Assembly: GCA_963573385.1 (NCBI GenBank)
Contig: CAUYLG010071805.1
Location: 1-64,000, forward strand
Length of the DNA: 64,000 nt
Direction of reading: 5' to 3'
Source of the DNA: Cacajao melanocephalus
Taxonomy: Eukaryota > Chordata > Mammalia > Primates > Pitheciidae
This document shows, in pieces, positions 29,766 to 46,197 of this stretch. The notes beneath the pieces were generated by a model that was not told where the DNA came from, ran no database searches, and was given only the letters and a program-made list of their open reading frames with translations. Position 1 is the stretch's first letter. Every line of letters starts with the position of its first letter. Position numbers and translations under genes: made by a program.

Positions 29766-29870
29766 AAACAAGAAATTCAATGTAATCCACCACATTAACT
29801 GAATAAAGAAGAAAAAATGTGTAAATAAGATCACTTTCTCAATGATCTCTACACAAGTGAAAGAGAACTC
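29766..29870 (+). mobile_element. Small L1 ORF2 fragment
   Basis: The words 'aatccaccacattaactgaa' and 'taaagaagaaaaa' are from the L1 reverse-transcriptase coding part, directly after the end of the L1 above. It may be a separate old fragment. Confidence 0.55.
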
Positions 29871-30484
29871 ATGGACATATGATAACAGGATTTATTGCCT
29901 TGTCACTCATTTTAACGTGAGAATTTGAAGGGGTTTTGAGCCTATGGAATCCTCACTAGCTTGGAAGAATCATGCCATATTTATATTATCAGCACACTCT
30001 CAATACTTAAAAACCCTTTCATTCAAAAACTCATAATCTCAATTCAGAATTTCTAATCCAATGTTTTTCACACTGGCTGAAAATGAAAATTACTTGGAAG
30101 TAAAATTATAAAAAATAAAAATTAAACTCTTCTCTATATCTCATCCTAAGAAATTATGATTTCATTTTGACAGAATAAGATGGAATACGTTGAAAAGCAA
30201 CTATTGCATTTACTCAAAAATTTCTTTGTTCCGGTCACATTTTCTTCATCTCTTTTCTATTAATTTCAGTAGTACAGACACAGGGGCTTCATGTATTATT
30301 TCATGATTGTGATATGTCATTTGGATTTATTCTTATTGAAAAATGAGTTATCCCACACACTTGTACAATAGCTATTCATTTCCTCATCACTTTTAACTTA
30401 TAAAAATTATCTCTATTTTCCATCCCACCATGCCTTTTCTTTCTGGCATTTATTTTGTACTTATCAACCATGGAGTCATAGGAG
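29871..30484. other. Unassigned AT-rich DNA
   Basis: No recognised repeat or gene. Confidence 0.4.
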
Positions 30485-30606
30485 GTGTTTCTTGAGTCAT
30501 AGGAAGCTGTCCTCCATGTGTCAGTTTTAAGGTCATTTGTGTTAAATGACCTTAACTACCCTAAAACTAACACATGGAGAGCAGCTCTCTCTAACTCAAG
30601 AAACAC
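30485..30606. repeat. Imperfect 122-bp palindrome (MITE-like hairpin)
   Basis: The ends gtgtttcttgagt and actcaagaaacac are exact complements. The arms continue with few mismatches through cctccatgtgt/acacatggaga to aaggtcattt/aaatgacctt at the centre. It resembles a small non-autonomous DNA transposon, but I could not name a family and no clear target duplication was seen. Confidence 0.85.
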
Positions 30607-31439
30607 AATGACTAAAATGACCTAACATTATTAATAATCCATTTATTGGTGATGAGCACTATTAATTGCCAACTAATTTTACTCAAACAATGAGAGTTCA
30701 TAAACTGAAAATGTATAAGTTGAAAAGCTTCCATGCCAGATACATAATAGGCACTCAATCTGTATTAGTTTCCTCTCCAAATTATTTCCTTGATGTGCCC
30801 CTCCCTTTCCCATCATTCACCTTTGGATAATAACAGCATTAAACAGATCTTGTGTAATCTTAAATTTTAATTCCTAGTGGGCTATGAATATTCAGCAATC
30901 ATATTTCTTCCTTTTGTAGAATAAAAAATAGTTTGTATTCATAAGTGGGAATCCTCAGGGTATTCACATCCCATTTGCTCACAGAGATGATGATAACAAC
31001 CCATTAAAAAACGTTGATGTTCGATCAGAAGGGAATGAGGAAAATGACATGAAACACCTGCATAAGACGAATGCACCTGGGTTGAGGAAAGCATGATAAT
31101 CCGGACAAGGACAGGGCTCCTTGTTTCTCACCAGAAGCAGGCACCTTTGGGCATATTGTTACAGAGATGGTATTTTATGGGTCATTTCCTCCCTTGCATA
31201 AGGCAGGAACCATAGCTGACTGGAAAAGCTGAGTCATTTTGAGCAACTGCTCTAGTGAACACCAGAAGAGAGAAAGGAGAAGTGTTTCCACTATCGCAAG
31301 CAGACTAATACCTTTTCTAAAATGTTTCAGAGCTCCACGGACCAAAAAAATGGGGATGGGAGGCGAAGTGCATTCCTCACACAACTCAGAGGAATATAAA
31401 TAACATGTCTGAAATTATCTCATTTAAAGCACTGTGGTC
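30607..31439. other. Unassigned
   Basis: No recognised repeat or gene. Confidence 0.4.
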
Positions 31440-31590
31440 AAGAAGAGAGAGTCAGGGATTTGGAATCAGAAAATCGAATGTGGGTTCTGGCATTAGCCTT
31501 ATCTTTGACATACTCTTTTTAGAGGTCATTTAATCTTTCTTCGACTCAGTTTATGGGTGAAATGATAATATACTGGCTGAGTGTATTTTC
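31440..31590 (+). mobile_element. MIR element
   Basis: MIR wording in plus orientation: 'gatttggaatcagaaaatcg', 'gttctggcattagcc', 'ctcagtttatgggtgaaatg'. Confidence 0.75.
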
Positions 31591-32545
31591 TCACATTTAG
31601 ATTATCTGTAGGAAGGACAGCCATAGTCTAGACCACATTAGGTTGAACCAAGCACAATGTATTTCCTTGTTTTTGCTCTTCTTGCACATGGTGCAAACCT
31701 CATGCTGCTGAACTCAGAATCTTAGTTTAGGGATCTAACATCTAACTGTTAAGCAGTAACATACACATTTACCTGAACAAGAATAGGCAACAGCTCAAGC
31801 ACAGTGCAAGCTGAATTCATATTAGATTCTGTCTTATTTTATCCCCCCAAAACAACAGAATCTGCAGAATATGAAGTCTGGTTCAATCTTATAAAATTTC
31901 CATTATCAAATACCTTTTACATCTTCTGTGTGCAAAGTAACAACATTCAGATTACTCTGTAGCAAACAATAACAATGTCCTAGTTTATTTTATATTTGTG
32001 TAACCAAAAAGCCCCTTTAGATTAATTTTTCGAAACAATTCTTAATTTGAGTGTGAGACATCACTTCAAGGGAGACAGAAGCTGGATGCAGATTTTTAAT
32101 ACTTGTTTGGCTTATCTGCTCTTCTATGAGGTTGAAGTTGGCTCCTCTACTTTTCAAGCAGGGAACCCAAATGCCTTGCAATCTCAGGAGGTGGAGAATA
32201 AAAGAAAATAACCATATTTAGGTTGACTTGTATAATAAATTCAATTTTTAAAGCAAAAGGCAAAGCTTCCTGGAATTCCATTGCTTTCTTTAAAAAAAAA
32301 AGCCATTACCAGTAAAAAATATTTCCAAATCATTTTACATCCAAGTGTTTACAATCATCTGTCACATGGATTCACTTATGGACTATATTTTTCAAAATTT
32401 TTCTCTGGTCAAGATTTTGATTAGAACTCTTCACCCATATTTTTAACTGCATACTGGATATGTCCACTGAAATATTTTTCGGTTATCTTAAACTCAACAT
32501 TTATAAAACTGAATTCACATTTTGTCCTTTCCACTCCCCTTTTTT

Positions 32546-32578
<33 letters not shown>

Positions 32579-33169
32579 ACATACATACAAATTCCTTCTA
32601 TGTTCCAGTATTTATTGGAATAGGCTAACCTCATTCTGCAGGAACAAACAACTCCAAAATCTCAAAAGCATAGCATATAAAGTTTATTTCTAGCTCATAC
32701 AAGGTCTTCGCTTTACTGGGCAACAATTCAAAGCAGCTGTGCTTCATGGGGTTACTTGGGGTTCCCAGCCGTTTTGATTCAGTGGCTCTACAGTCTGAAC
32801 ATATGGTCTCCCTGCTTCTTGCCAAAGAAGAAGAAAAAGACTGAAGAATGGTATAGGAGTTTCCATTGCTTCATCCCAGAAGTAACATGTGTCACTTCCA
32901 CTTCCACTGTGCGGTTTCTCCTAACCGCCAGAGTGTTACCAAGCATAGTTTTCCACGTGCCAGAAAGAAAGAATAGGAAACAAAAACTACTTGGCATTGT
33001 ATTTGGTCAAGTTTCCTATTTCAGATTCCTGATTCAGAATCTGTGATGTTTATCCATCTTTCTTATCAATCCTCATCCAATGGAATACCATTGATAAGTG
33101 GATACCATTAATTCTGCTCTTTCTATATCTCCTTAATTAGTCCATCTTTCTTCATTCCCACCTTCACTT
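31591..33169. other. Mostly unassigned, (CA)n at 32549-32575, possible LTR-type remnant at 32610-33000
   Basis: A CA repeat of about 13 units is clear. The part from 32610 to 33000 has phrases like 'gtaacatgtgtcacttcca' that remind of old ERVL-type LTRs, but I cannot assign it. No coding exon was recognised. Confidence 0.4.
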
Positions 33170-33440
33170 AAATTCATACTTTCATTATGTCTCCCTTTGA
33201 TGATTGCAACAACTTTTACCAGGTCTCCTTGCATCCAATATTCTTTCCCTTGAATCAGTTACGTACACAGCAGCCATAGTGATCTTTTGAAAGTACAAAC
33301 ATGGTCATATTGATTTAACCTCCTGCTCAAAACCCTTCAGGAACTTCCCTTTGCTTTTAAAAATGCCAAAACCTGTAACTGTGATTTATAAGGCCTTTTA
33401 TTCCCTGTTATGTGCTTCCTTCTCTAACTTCATCTATTGC
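33170..33440 (+). mobile_element. L2 fragment
   Basis: L2 wording: 'accaggtctccttgcatcca', 'agcagccatagtgatctttt', 'aaaacccttcaggaacttcc' and 'ataaggccttttattccc'. Confidence 0.75.
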
Positions 33441-33990
33441 AAATGTATACGTTGTAGTGGGTGCTGTGCTGTGCCACCTAGACTCCCATCCAAGTCAGGC
33501 CTGCTTTTCTCCAGCCAGCGGATGTTGCTTGCGGCTGATGGCTCCCAGCTGAAACCCTTTTCTGAGAAGTGCCATCAACCAAAAGAAGCTCTCTCACCCA
33601 TGATTACTCCATCCTGAACTTTCGTCCAAGGTCAGTGGAGGATATAAAGGATTTCCTCTCACCTCAATTGGGGGCAAATGTGAAAGGCCATCCCAGAACT
33701 CACTATAGGGTTTTCTGAGATCTCTACGGTAACTGCATCCCCGGCCAACTTCTCCCATTATCCAACCATGTCTTCTTTTTTACTCTCTGATGAGTGTTGT
33801 CCTTGGAAGAACTTCCAAACAACCTTCTCCACTGAAATCTCTGTCCTGGAGTCTGTTTCCTGGGAAACCCAAGAGGTGCCTCACTGTGCTATAGCCATTT
33901 GAAATACAGCACCCAAATTATGTTTGTGTCTTTGTTCCTGTCCACACATTTACATGTGTGGTATCTGAGTCCTGGAAGACCAATCCTACC
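33441..33990. other. Unassigned insert within the L2 copy
   Basis: L2 wording stops here and resumes at about 33990, so this 550-bp stretch may be a later insertion. Its family was not recognised. Confidence 0.35.
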
Positions 33991-34160
33991 TTCCTAACTC
34001 CATTTGGGTCATTCCTGTTTATGCTTTAAGACTGGGCTTAAACATCACATCACCAAAGGAGCCTTCTTATCAATTCCATATTAGTCACCGCATGTATATC
34101 TTCTCTCCCCCATACCTACTCAGACTCAGAGCAATTCATTCTTCTTGTCTAACTACATTA
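33990..34160 (+). mobile_element. L2 fragment, probable continuation
   Basis: Wording such as 'tttaagactgggcttaaaca' and 'tcaccaaaggagccttctta' follows the order expected after the L2 part at 33170-33440. Confidence 0.65.
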
Positions 34161-35614
34161 GAACTCTCTGTGTAGTGGGGTCATGAATATCCTCAGATAC
34201 GCAATGAAAATGCATTTAGGGTGATATGATGGACCCATGATTAAAATGTGTGACCCTGTTATTTGGCTCAGGCTGAAAGCCCAGAATACTTAGCCCCTTA
34301 TTTCTCAACATAGGCCTCTGCTTGCTCTCCGAGTTCATTAGCACCTCTGATTGACCTAAGAACCTCTGGGTCACCTGAACTCTGAATGTGGACCTTGGGA
34401 GTCAGAGGACTACCTGGTTTCCTTCTGCTGCACCCTCATCCAGCCATGAGGGAGTCCATTTGGATGTGGCAGAAAACTGAAGGCTAGGATTCTTCCAGGA
34501 GTCTTCATTTTCTCCTATATTACATCTTTCTCTCCTGTCACCAAACTCAAGGCTGTAGTTGCTGGTTTTCCATGTTCTTTTCTTATATTCTGAGATGTCT
34601 ATAGGCCTGGCACTACCTCTTCAATCCAGTCTTTTACTTGTCTTCTGGTGTTGTAAGAAAAGATAAAGTAATTTAGAAAATTATTTCCTTTCTTGTGACC
34701 TCTTTTAGAGTTACTAACTCCCCCAAAAGGTCACAAAAGTCAGCTTTAATATTTAAGACTAATTAGTGGCCTCTTTTCTGAGCAGTATCCTTCTTCTCCT
34801 TCTTGGGGGGGGGAAAGAACCTGGTGGCTTAGCCTAGCAGAAGGCTACAAGAAAACACATTTAGGAAGGTCACAAAAATATGTGAGTTTAATATTTGCAA
34901 AGAACTTTCCTTCATCTCTCATTGTACCTATTCACGTATCTGCTGCTCTAGAGTGGATTTTCTGTCAGTAATAAGCATTTTTATTTATCTTTGCAAATTC
35001 AGTGACTAATATAGTGCATAGCCCATCATAAGTGCTCAAACATTATTTGTTGAAAGACACTCAGAACACTCTGCCTCCTACTCCAGATTTATTAAGATTC
35101 TTCTCCTCTACTAAAGAACTCCACCTGGTTCATCTCTTTTAACTCATACCTCTATTCACTTTTAGTTTCCACAAAAATTTATTTCCTGAGACACCTTTCT
35201 TCTCTGTGTTCACCAATAATCCATATATTTGTATATTTACTATAAGAAAAATAGGCTAGATCTTCATACATATGATAAATATACTACTACTTTTAGTGTT
35301 AATCTGATATGTGGTATAGATTCTAATTGCTTTTTTGATGTTTATTAATTATTTTTCATTTTCTTTAAGGACTGCTCCAGCTCTTTCATTAAACATTAAA
35401 CTACAAAAAAAGGAAATCAAATTATTTTCTTCTGTCACCTATCTTTGCCATATATAAAAATTTCTGCACATAATTAAAAACATAATGTCAACCAGCATGC
35501 AAAAATTTATAAGTACAAGAATGAGATTTTAGAATTATACATAATTTCAGGATATTGATTCCAATTAGGGATTAAGACACACAAGAATTTTTTAATTGGG
35601 CTAAGGCTAACTAT
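34161..35614. other. Unassigned
   Basis: No repeat family or exon was recognised. PARG exons downstream of 37473 were looked for here by their expected peptides and not seen. Confidence 0.4.
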
Positions 35615-35820
35615 CTATAATAATAAAAATAATAGCTAACCTTTATTGAGCTATTACTCTAAGCCAGACAACTTATTTTATATGTACTATTTTATTTACC
35701 CTTCACTGCCTCTTGCAAGGTTTCAAATAATTTTGTTCACTTTTTACAGGTTTGCAACTGAGACACAGTGGGTTTAAATAACTTGCCCGAGTTGCTAAGT
35801 GTTGAAATCATGATTTAAAC
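35615..35820 (+). mobile_element. MIR element
   Basis: MIR wording: 'aacctttattgagctattac', 'tctaagccagacaac' and 'aactgagacacagtg'. Confidence 0.78.
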
Positions 35821-37204
35821 ATAAGAGAATTTAATCTAAAATTTATACTTTTACTTATGGACAGTACTTCCAACTTTCTAAATAGTTGAGTAATCTTTTG
35901 GTTATTGCTTTGAAACACTGTTTCTACCATACACACTAGTTTTTCTAATGGGATCAAAGAGTTATGGTTGTCACACTGAGACTGTTCAAATTGATCTTAA
36001 GAGTTGAATACTTGATCCCCATCTAGAATCCTCTGCTTTAAACCTAGCCAAACTCTTCTTATGATGTGCATTGACAGAAGTTCCCACAAAATGTTCCACA
36101 TTACTCTTATGAATTACACTTTTTAATAAGTCCTAGCAAGCTAAAAGTGAACTGGAAAGCCCATGTATAAACATCATTAGAACATGGACAGGCTTATTAG
36201 GAGTAAAGAATGCTGCAGGATACAAGGCTACAGTAATCAAAACAGCATGGTACTGGTACTGGTACCAAAACAGAGATGTGGACCAACAGAACAGAACAGA
36301 GGCCTGTTTTAATGTTTGAAGGTCATAAAAATATAACCCAACAATTATGACAGTCTAAGAGCAGCTTATATTCAATTCCTCTGCTATACTTTCATCTGCT
36401 AAACACGCACACAGTAAAAGCACTGAAATATCTAGTTTTTAAATATTTTAATTAAAAATTTATATTAGGAACTAACCAACTGAATTCTAGAATTCTTCTC
36501 GTCTTAAGAAAGTGAAATATTCTCCAATTTTAAAAGGCTCAAAATAAGGCCCTTGGGGCTGACGCTCTGATACTGGAGAGAACTGTGAATTCATTTCTCT
36601 GCCGCCACATGGAGTTATAAGAATGTTGCCCATATAAAGTTAAGTTTCATTAGAAACAATGACACTCTAGTAGCAATGAGCACACTTATCACCCAGATGT
36701 TGGTCTCTAAACACCATTATATGATAAAAGAAACCAGGAATCCTTGAGAAAATGGTTGATTCCAGGATTGAGGCATGGAAAGTATAAGATGAACCTGGAA
36801 CAATGCATGATTCCAGAAAGAAAGGAAATGCGCAAAAAAAATGATGGGGCTTATCAAAAGAACATAAGAGCCAACTTAAAGCCCAAAGCTAGAATAATTA
36901 AAGCAGTAAAATAAATAATACTATTTAATTTAAACTCATATAACAAAATAAATATCCATGAGTCCATTCTGATATTTTAAAAATGGGGGAGAAGGGATAG
37001 CTCTTCCTTACAATGAAATTTCAATTAGCAAATGTAGAAGAGGGAAACAGGAAATTCACAACAGGCAAACACTATGGTAATAATCACTGCAGACAAGATC
37101 CAACAATGGATGCTAAAATTAGTAGGGATAACAACAAAAGTTCCTATGAATATCAAACTGAAGAGTCATGTGGAGTCCAGAGTACTGAGGGGAACCATCT
37201 GAGA
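35821..37204. other. Mostly unassigned, with an L1 ORF2 fragment at 36205-36310
   Basis: The words 'ggctacagtaatcaaaacag' and 'gaacagaacagag' at 36222-36301 are L1 ORF2 in plus orientation, with a duplicated tggtac unit. The rest has no recognised repeat or gene. Confidence 0.6.
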
Positions 37205-37400
37205 GGACAGAAAGAACATGGGTCCTGGAGTAAGACAGACCTGAAATAAAATCTGAGTTCTGTGACTTACTAGCTCCTGGATCCCAATCGAGTTCTTTTA
37301 ACCTTGAACTTTAATCACCTTGCCGGCAAAATGGTGAAAATGTCACTTAAGTACTGTAATAAGACAACTGCATTTAAAATGCTTGGCCTATAGAATTGGC
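37205..37400 (+). mobile_element. MIR element next to the PARG exon
   Basis: MIR wording: 'catgggtcctggagtaagac', 'gttctgtgacttactagctc' and the low-homology end 'aaaatggtgaaaatg'. It ends some 70 bases from the PARG exon donor. Confidence 0.75.
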
Positions 37401-37414
37401 CTAAAAAAATATTA

Positions 37415-39450
<2,036 letters not shown>

Positions 39451-41514
39451 ATATTTTAAATGTTAAACTATGTTTTTAAAGACATGCTGAAAAAATCAAA
39501 GACCAACTACTAGTTTACCCATCAGCTGTTAAGTTTCAAAATGCTCCCACAAAATATTTAGAGATGCTTTTCCTTCTCCCCTGCAGTAAGACCCAGAACT
39601 AAGAGTTTCGGGTATCTGCACTCATCTCAAACTGGCATGCCTAGAGCAGACTGTCTTGATCATACTTGAGAAGCTGACACCCAGAATGAAACTGAGGAAA
39701 GGGCAGGCAAGCCAAACCAAAACAGCAGTGCTGAACAATGAATGCTTTTCTAAGTACAGAAGTACACATCATTGCTAGAATAAGAGTTTGCTAGAAAAAA
39801 ATAACAGATTAAACTTGCAATTCAACTATTTCTCTTGGAAAAATTCTAGGTAAACAAGCAAATGGTAAAGAATCTATTTTCACTATGTTATACAAATTCT
39901 CTCCCCTTCAGGTCTTAGCAATCACCATTTCTGAGAAAAAGAAAATAGAGAGCTCATATTGATCTCCATTTCCATCCTATGCATTTATTCACAACCAAGC
40001 AACGAGTTTAGAAAAGGTGACAGTATATCAATGGCTTCAAGCGAAGTGCTGCTTGGTTTTAGTAAGAAATGAGTTTTTAACTACCATTTACCAAGTTATT
40101 CAGAAAAATAATTTTAAAAATTAACGGTAAATATTTCAGGCTTAATAGACTTCAAACACAAACATTTCTTGTCTCTCAAATAAATAGATAGCATAATTTT
40201 AAGTAGAGTTAATGATTTCTGTTCTCTTGGTGAGAAGAAATGCCTAAAAACTCATTATTTGGAGAAATGAGAAGATGTAAATCTTATTGTCAGGCACTCA
40301 GCTCAATCAAATATGAGGCTGGTTACTGTGAACCAAGATACTTCAAAAAGTTCCTGACCAAATTTGTTTCCTTTAATTTTTTTTTGATAAATCTAAAATT
40401 TACTCTTTAGATTTGGCCTACAGTTCTCCAATGTGATAAATTATTAAACACCAACATATACAATTTAACTTGCCACAAGATATATTTTGATCTCAAATAA
40501 ACACCTTAACTCTCACAGCAGAGGCAAAGCACAGATTTAAGACGCTCTCCCCATTGATATGCTAATGGAGAAGAAACTTGTTGAAAGAAGCCAGGACAAA
40601 AAGCTGAGGGCCCAGGGGTCTGATTTTTGGTTCCACGGGACTTGTTACAGCTTACAAAGTTAGATGCTTTTGAACAAAAATTTCTCATTAAATAAAATAT
40701 GGAAAACTCTTACATGCACGAGGGGAAGAGAAGAGGATTAAGTGGCCCACACCCAAAGGCTACGTACTACCTACTATTGATTATGAATTACACACTGATG
40801 TAATTAAGCACCATGCAAACCAGGGACACAAAGATCTCCCTTTAGAGAGACTATAATCCAGTGGTAAGAGATATATAGTGGCAAGAATTACAAAACAATG
40901 ATTTGAGTGCTTCAGGAGGGAGGAACCTTGTCTGGGAGGCAGGGAAGGCTTCACAGGGGAAGTAACAGACAGGCATACCTAGGAGGTAGTGAGAGATTTT
41001 ACCAAGTAAGGAGAGAAAGGAAAAAGAACAAACAGAATGTGATCAAGCAAATAACTTCCAATAGAAACAAGAAAAAGATATGTTTTAAAATATACTTCCA
41101 CTGCCCAATAGTAAAACTTATTTCAGACACAATGCATTACTGAGGTGAAATTAAAGTTACATAAAATTGAAAACATCACACTGAAAAACACTTCATGGGT
41201 CTCAACTGAAGGTGGCACAGTCCAAGCAGGCATTTGGACATGTGTGAGTTGTTTTCTGGTTGCCCCAATGACCCTATCTGTGTTTTTTTGGGTGTCCTAA
41301 TGACATACTGCAATGAATGGAACCATGATACACATTCAGAAATTGCTCCACCCAAATGTCCATAGGGTCCCTGTGGAGTAAAGTGCTAGCAGAATCCTGG
41401 CTAGCAGCCATGCAGCAATAGGGGTTGGCCCTAGAAATACAAGACAAAGGCAAATTCAAGCATTGTTGGGAGAAACACAGGAATAAAATTAGGAAGAACA
41501 AAACAAACCCTGCG
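39451..41514 (-). other. PARG intron, unassigned
   Basis: No repeat or exon was recognised in these 2 kb. This is the longest repeat-free stretch between the two PARG exons. Confidence 0.45.
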
Positions 41515-42345
41515 GAGGTTTGAAAATACATTCACAAATTCTTTGATGCTCCTCTCTCAAAGAGGTGGAGTCTTGAGTGCGGTGGCTCACACCCGTATTT
41601 CCAGCACTTTGGGAGGCGAAGACAGGCAGATCACATGAAGTCAGGAGTTTGAGATAAGGTTGGCCAAAATGGTGAAACCCCGTCTCTACTAAAAATACAA
41701 AAAAATTAGCCGAGTGTAGTGGCGCACACCTATAGTCCCAGCTATTCAGGAAGCTGAGGCAGGAGAATTGCTTGAACCCAGGAAGCAGAGGATGCAGGGA
41801 GCCAAGATTGTGCCACTGCACTCTAGCCTGGGAAACAAGGGTGAAACTCTGTCTCATTCACCAAAAAAAAAAAAAAAAAAAAAAAGAGGTGGAGTCTAAT
41901 ATCCCGCCCCTTGGGTATGGGCTAGCTTGTAATGAACAGAAAAATAGCAGAAGTGATGCTGGGTACCTTGAGAAAAACAGGTCATACAAGACACTGCAGC
42001 CTTCTTGCTCTTTCCTTTGGATTGCTTGCTTTGGGGAAGTTAGCTACTATGTCATGAGGACAATCAATCAGCCTATAGAGAGGCCCATGACAGGGCCTTC
42101 TGCCAACAGCTATGTAACTAAGACAACTTAGAGGTGTGTCCTTCAGCCCCAGGTAAGCCTTCAGATGACTGCAGCCCTGGGTGACATCCTGATCGCACCC
42201 ACAAGAGAAATCCTGATCCACAACCACTCTGTCAGCTAATCTGCTCCCAAAGTCAACAAAAGCTGCAAGATAATACGTGTTTATTGTTTTAAGCCATTAA
42301 TTTTGACATAATTTGTTATGTAGCAATATATAATTAATGTACTCG
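41515..42345 (+). mobile_element. MLT1-type (MaLR) solo LTR with an Alu inside
   Basis: MLT1 wording on both sides of the Alu: 'aagaggtggagtct', then 'aatatcccgccccttgg', 'ccttcagatgactgcagccc', and the end 'gtttattgttttaagccatt' with 'gtagcaatatataattaatg'. It is an ancient solo LTR with no coding capacity. Confidence 0.85.
41574..41882 (+). mobile_element. Alu with a perfect target-site duplication
   Basis: A full-length Alu with a 5' base or two lost, ending in a long A-tail. The word aagaggtggagtct stands at 41560-41573 and again just after the tail (41884-41897): an exact duplication showing insertion by L1-type target-primed reverse transcription into the MLT1 LTR. Confidence 0.95.
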
Positions 42346-42386
42346 AAACAAAATAAAATATAGGATTCTTTATTTTTTAAAGTTAA

Positions 42387-42799
42387 AGCCTGGCACAGTG
42401 GCTCATTCCTGTAATCCCAGCACAGGGTGAGCCAATCACCTGAAGTCAGGAGTTCGAGACCAGCCTGGCCAACATGGTGAAACTCCATCTCTACTAAAAA
42501 TACAAAAAGTAGCCGGGTGTGGTGGTACATGCCTGTAATCCCAGTCACAGCTGAGGGACGAGAATTGCTTGAACCCAGGAGGCAGAAGTTGCAGTGAAGC
42601 GAGATTTGTGCCACTGCACTCCAAAAAAAAAAAAAAAAATAGCCGGGTGTGGTGGCACATGCCTGTAATCACTTGGGTGGCTGAGGCAGGAGAATTGCTT
42701 GAACCCGGAGGTGGAGCATGCAGTGAGCCGAGATTATAACACTGTACTCCAGCCTTGGTGACAGGCAAGACTCTGTCTCAAAAAAAAAAAAAAAAAAAG
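42387..42799 (+). mobile_element. Two Alu copies in tandem, the second 5'-truncated
   Basis: The first copy (42387-42638) has an internal deletion and ends early, at 'gcactcc' plus A-run. The second (42639-42799) starts directly at 'tagccgggtgtggtggcac' and runs to its own A-tail. The shared 'agccgggtgtggtggyacat' word suggests a recombination or internal duplication within one element. Confidence 0.88.
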
Positions 42800-44697
<1,898 letters not shown>

Positions 44698-45704
44698 GAC
44701 AACGCTCTTAATTTAAAGATACTACATATACTGTCAGGAGTTAAGTAAATATTTTATCTACTTGAAATCACATTTTAACTAGAAGAGGCCTCTGTTACAA
44801 TATAGTCTGATCTTGTCACTATTACAGAGAAAAGAAAACTAAGGGCAAGGAAGTTAAAACTAACTCAGAACAAGAACCTAAGTGTTCTGATCTCTATGCC
44901 ACAGCTCTTCCTCCTCTATGTGAACAATGTTTGGAATCAATGAAGAAACAGACTCTTGACAAAAATCAGGAACTAAGCTGAAATAAGGGTAAACCATTTG
45001 TTTATCTGTAGCTGGACAGGGTATGTGTGTAAATAGAAAAAGTAACAAAGATTATTTGCTCTCATTTTGCTGGTAAATTCTAACACTAAGAATTTTCCTT
45101 ATACCAAAATTCTAAAACCCAACCTATGTTTACTTCCCTTTTTAAAATTAAGATAGTGAGTAAACATATTCAGAATGGACAAAGATATTTACAATTCAGA
45201 GAGTTTGGAATTCAATTAATCATAAGCATATAGAAAATTAAGTAAGTCAACAAAAGACAATTATTAATTCTGGAGAAAACAAAAAGTTATACAAGAGAAG
45301 AAAACCAATCACAGCCCAGATATGAATAGTGTTTATGCTATCCAACTGAAAAAACAGACTACTGATATAAATGAAATAAATATAAAAACCATAGTGAGAA
45401 AATGGGGAGGTAGAAATGAGGTATGCGTTTATGGTAGTGAGGAAGATGAGAATAAGAGCTAAATCCTAATCTTCTAAAGTGGATTTTTTTTTTAAAAAAA
45501 AAAGGCAAAACATAAAGAGTTTAGAATAGTCAAATGGCTCCCTCTTTATAGTCTGCCTCTTTAACTCAAAACTAAATTTTTTAAAAATCATACATTCATA
45601 GATGACATTCGACGATTTTAGAGGTATGCACTAAAGATACTGGCTTCTCTACACCTGAACATGTGTAAAACATATTAATGCATTTGTTTAAAATATTCAC
45701 ACAC
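44698..45704 (-). other. PARG-side intron or flank, unassigned
   Basis: No repeat or exon was recognised. Confidence 0.45.
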
Positions 45705-46020
45705 GGCCAGGTGCAGTGGCTCAGCCTGTAATCCCAGCATGTTGGGAGGCTGAGGTGGGCAGATCACAAGGTAAGGAGATCCAGACCATCCTGGCTAACA
45801 CGGTGAAACACCAACTCTACTAAAAATACAAAAAATTAGCCAGGCGTGGTGGCACGCACCTATAATCTCAGCTACTCGGGAGGCTGAGGCAAGAGAATCA
45901 CTTGAACTTGGGAGGTGAAGGTTGCAGTGCAGTGAGCTGAGACAGCATCACTGCACTCTAGCCTGGGTGACAAAGCAAGACTTTGTCTCAAAGAAAAAAA
46001 AAAGAAGAAGAAGAAGAAAA
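45705..46020 (+). mobile_element. Alu (S-type), plus strand, GAA-rich tail
   Basis: A full-length Alu ending in an A-tail that contains GAAGAAGAA units. Confidence 0.92.
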
Positions 46021-46052
46021 AATTCAAACTCTTCCTGCTGATAATTTATCTT

Positions 46053-46197
46053 TTTTTTTTTTTCCAAATAGAGACAGGGTCTTCCTCTGTTGCCCAGGCT
46101 GGAGTGCTGTGGGATGACCATAGCTCACTGTAACCTTGAACTCCTGGGCTCAAAAAATCTTCCTGCCTCAACCTTCTGAGTAGCTAGGACTACAGGC
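46053..46197 (-). mobile_element. Alu left-monomer fragment (FLAM-like), minus strand
   Basis: The fragment reads from the T-run and 'agacagggtcttcctctgtt' to 'ctaggactacagg' and ends there. The flank continues as L1 wording on the far side of the PPIA retrocopy, so the fragment was already a monomer or truncated before that insertion. Confidence 0.8.

Noticed and set aside
36222..36301. Possible duplicated tggtac control element
   Set aside because: The surrounding words are L1 ORF2, so the repeat is a small duplication in an old L1 fragment.
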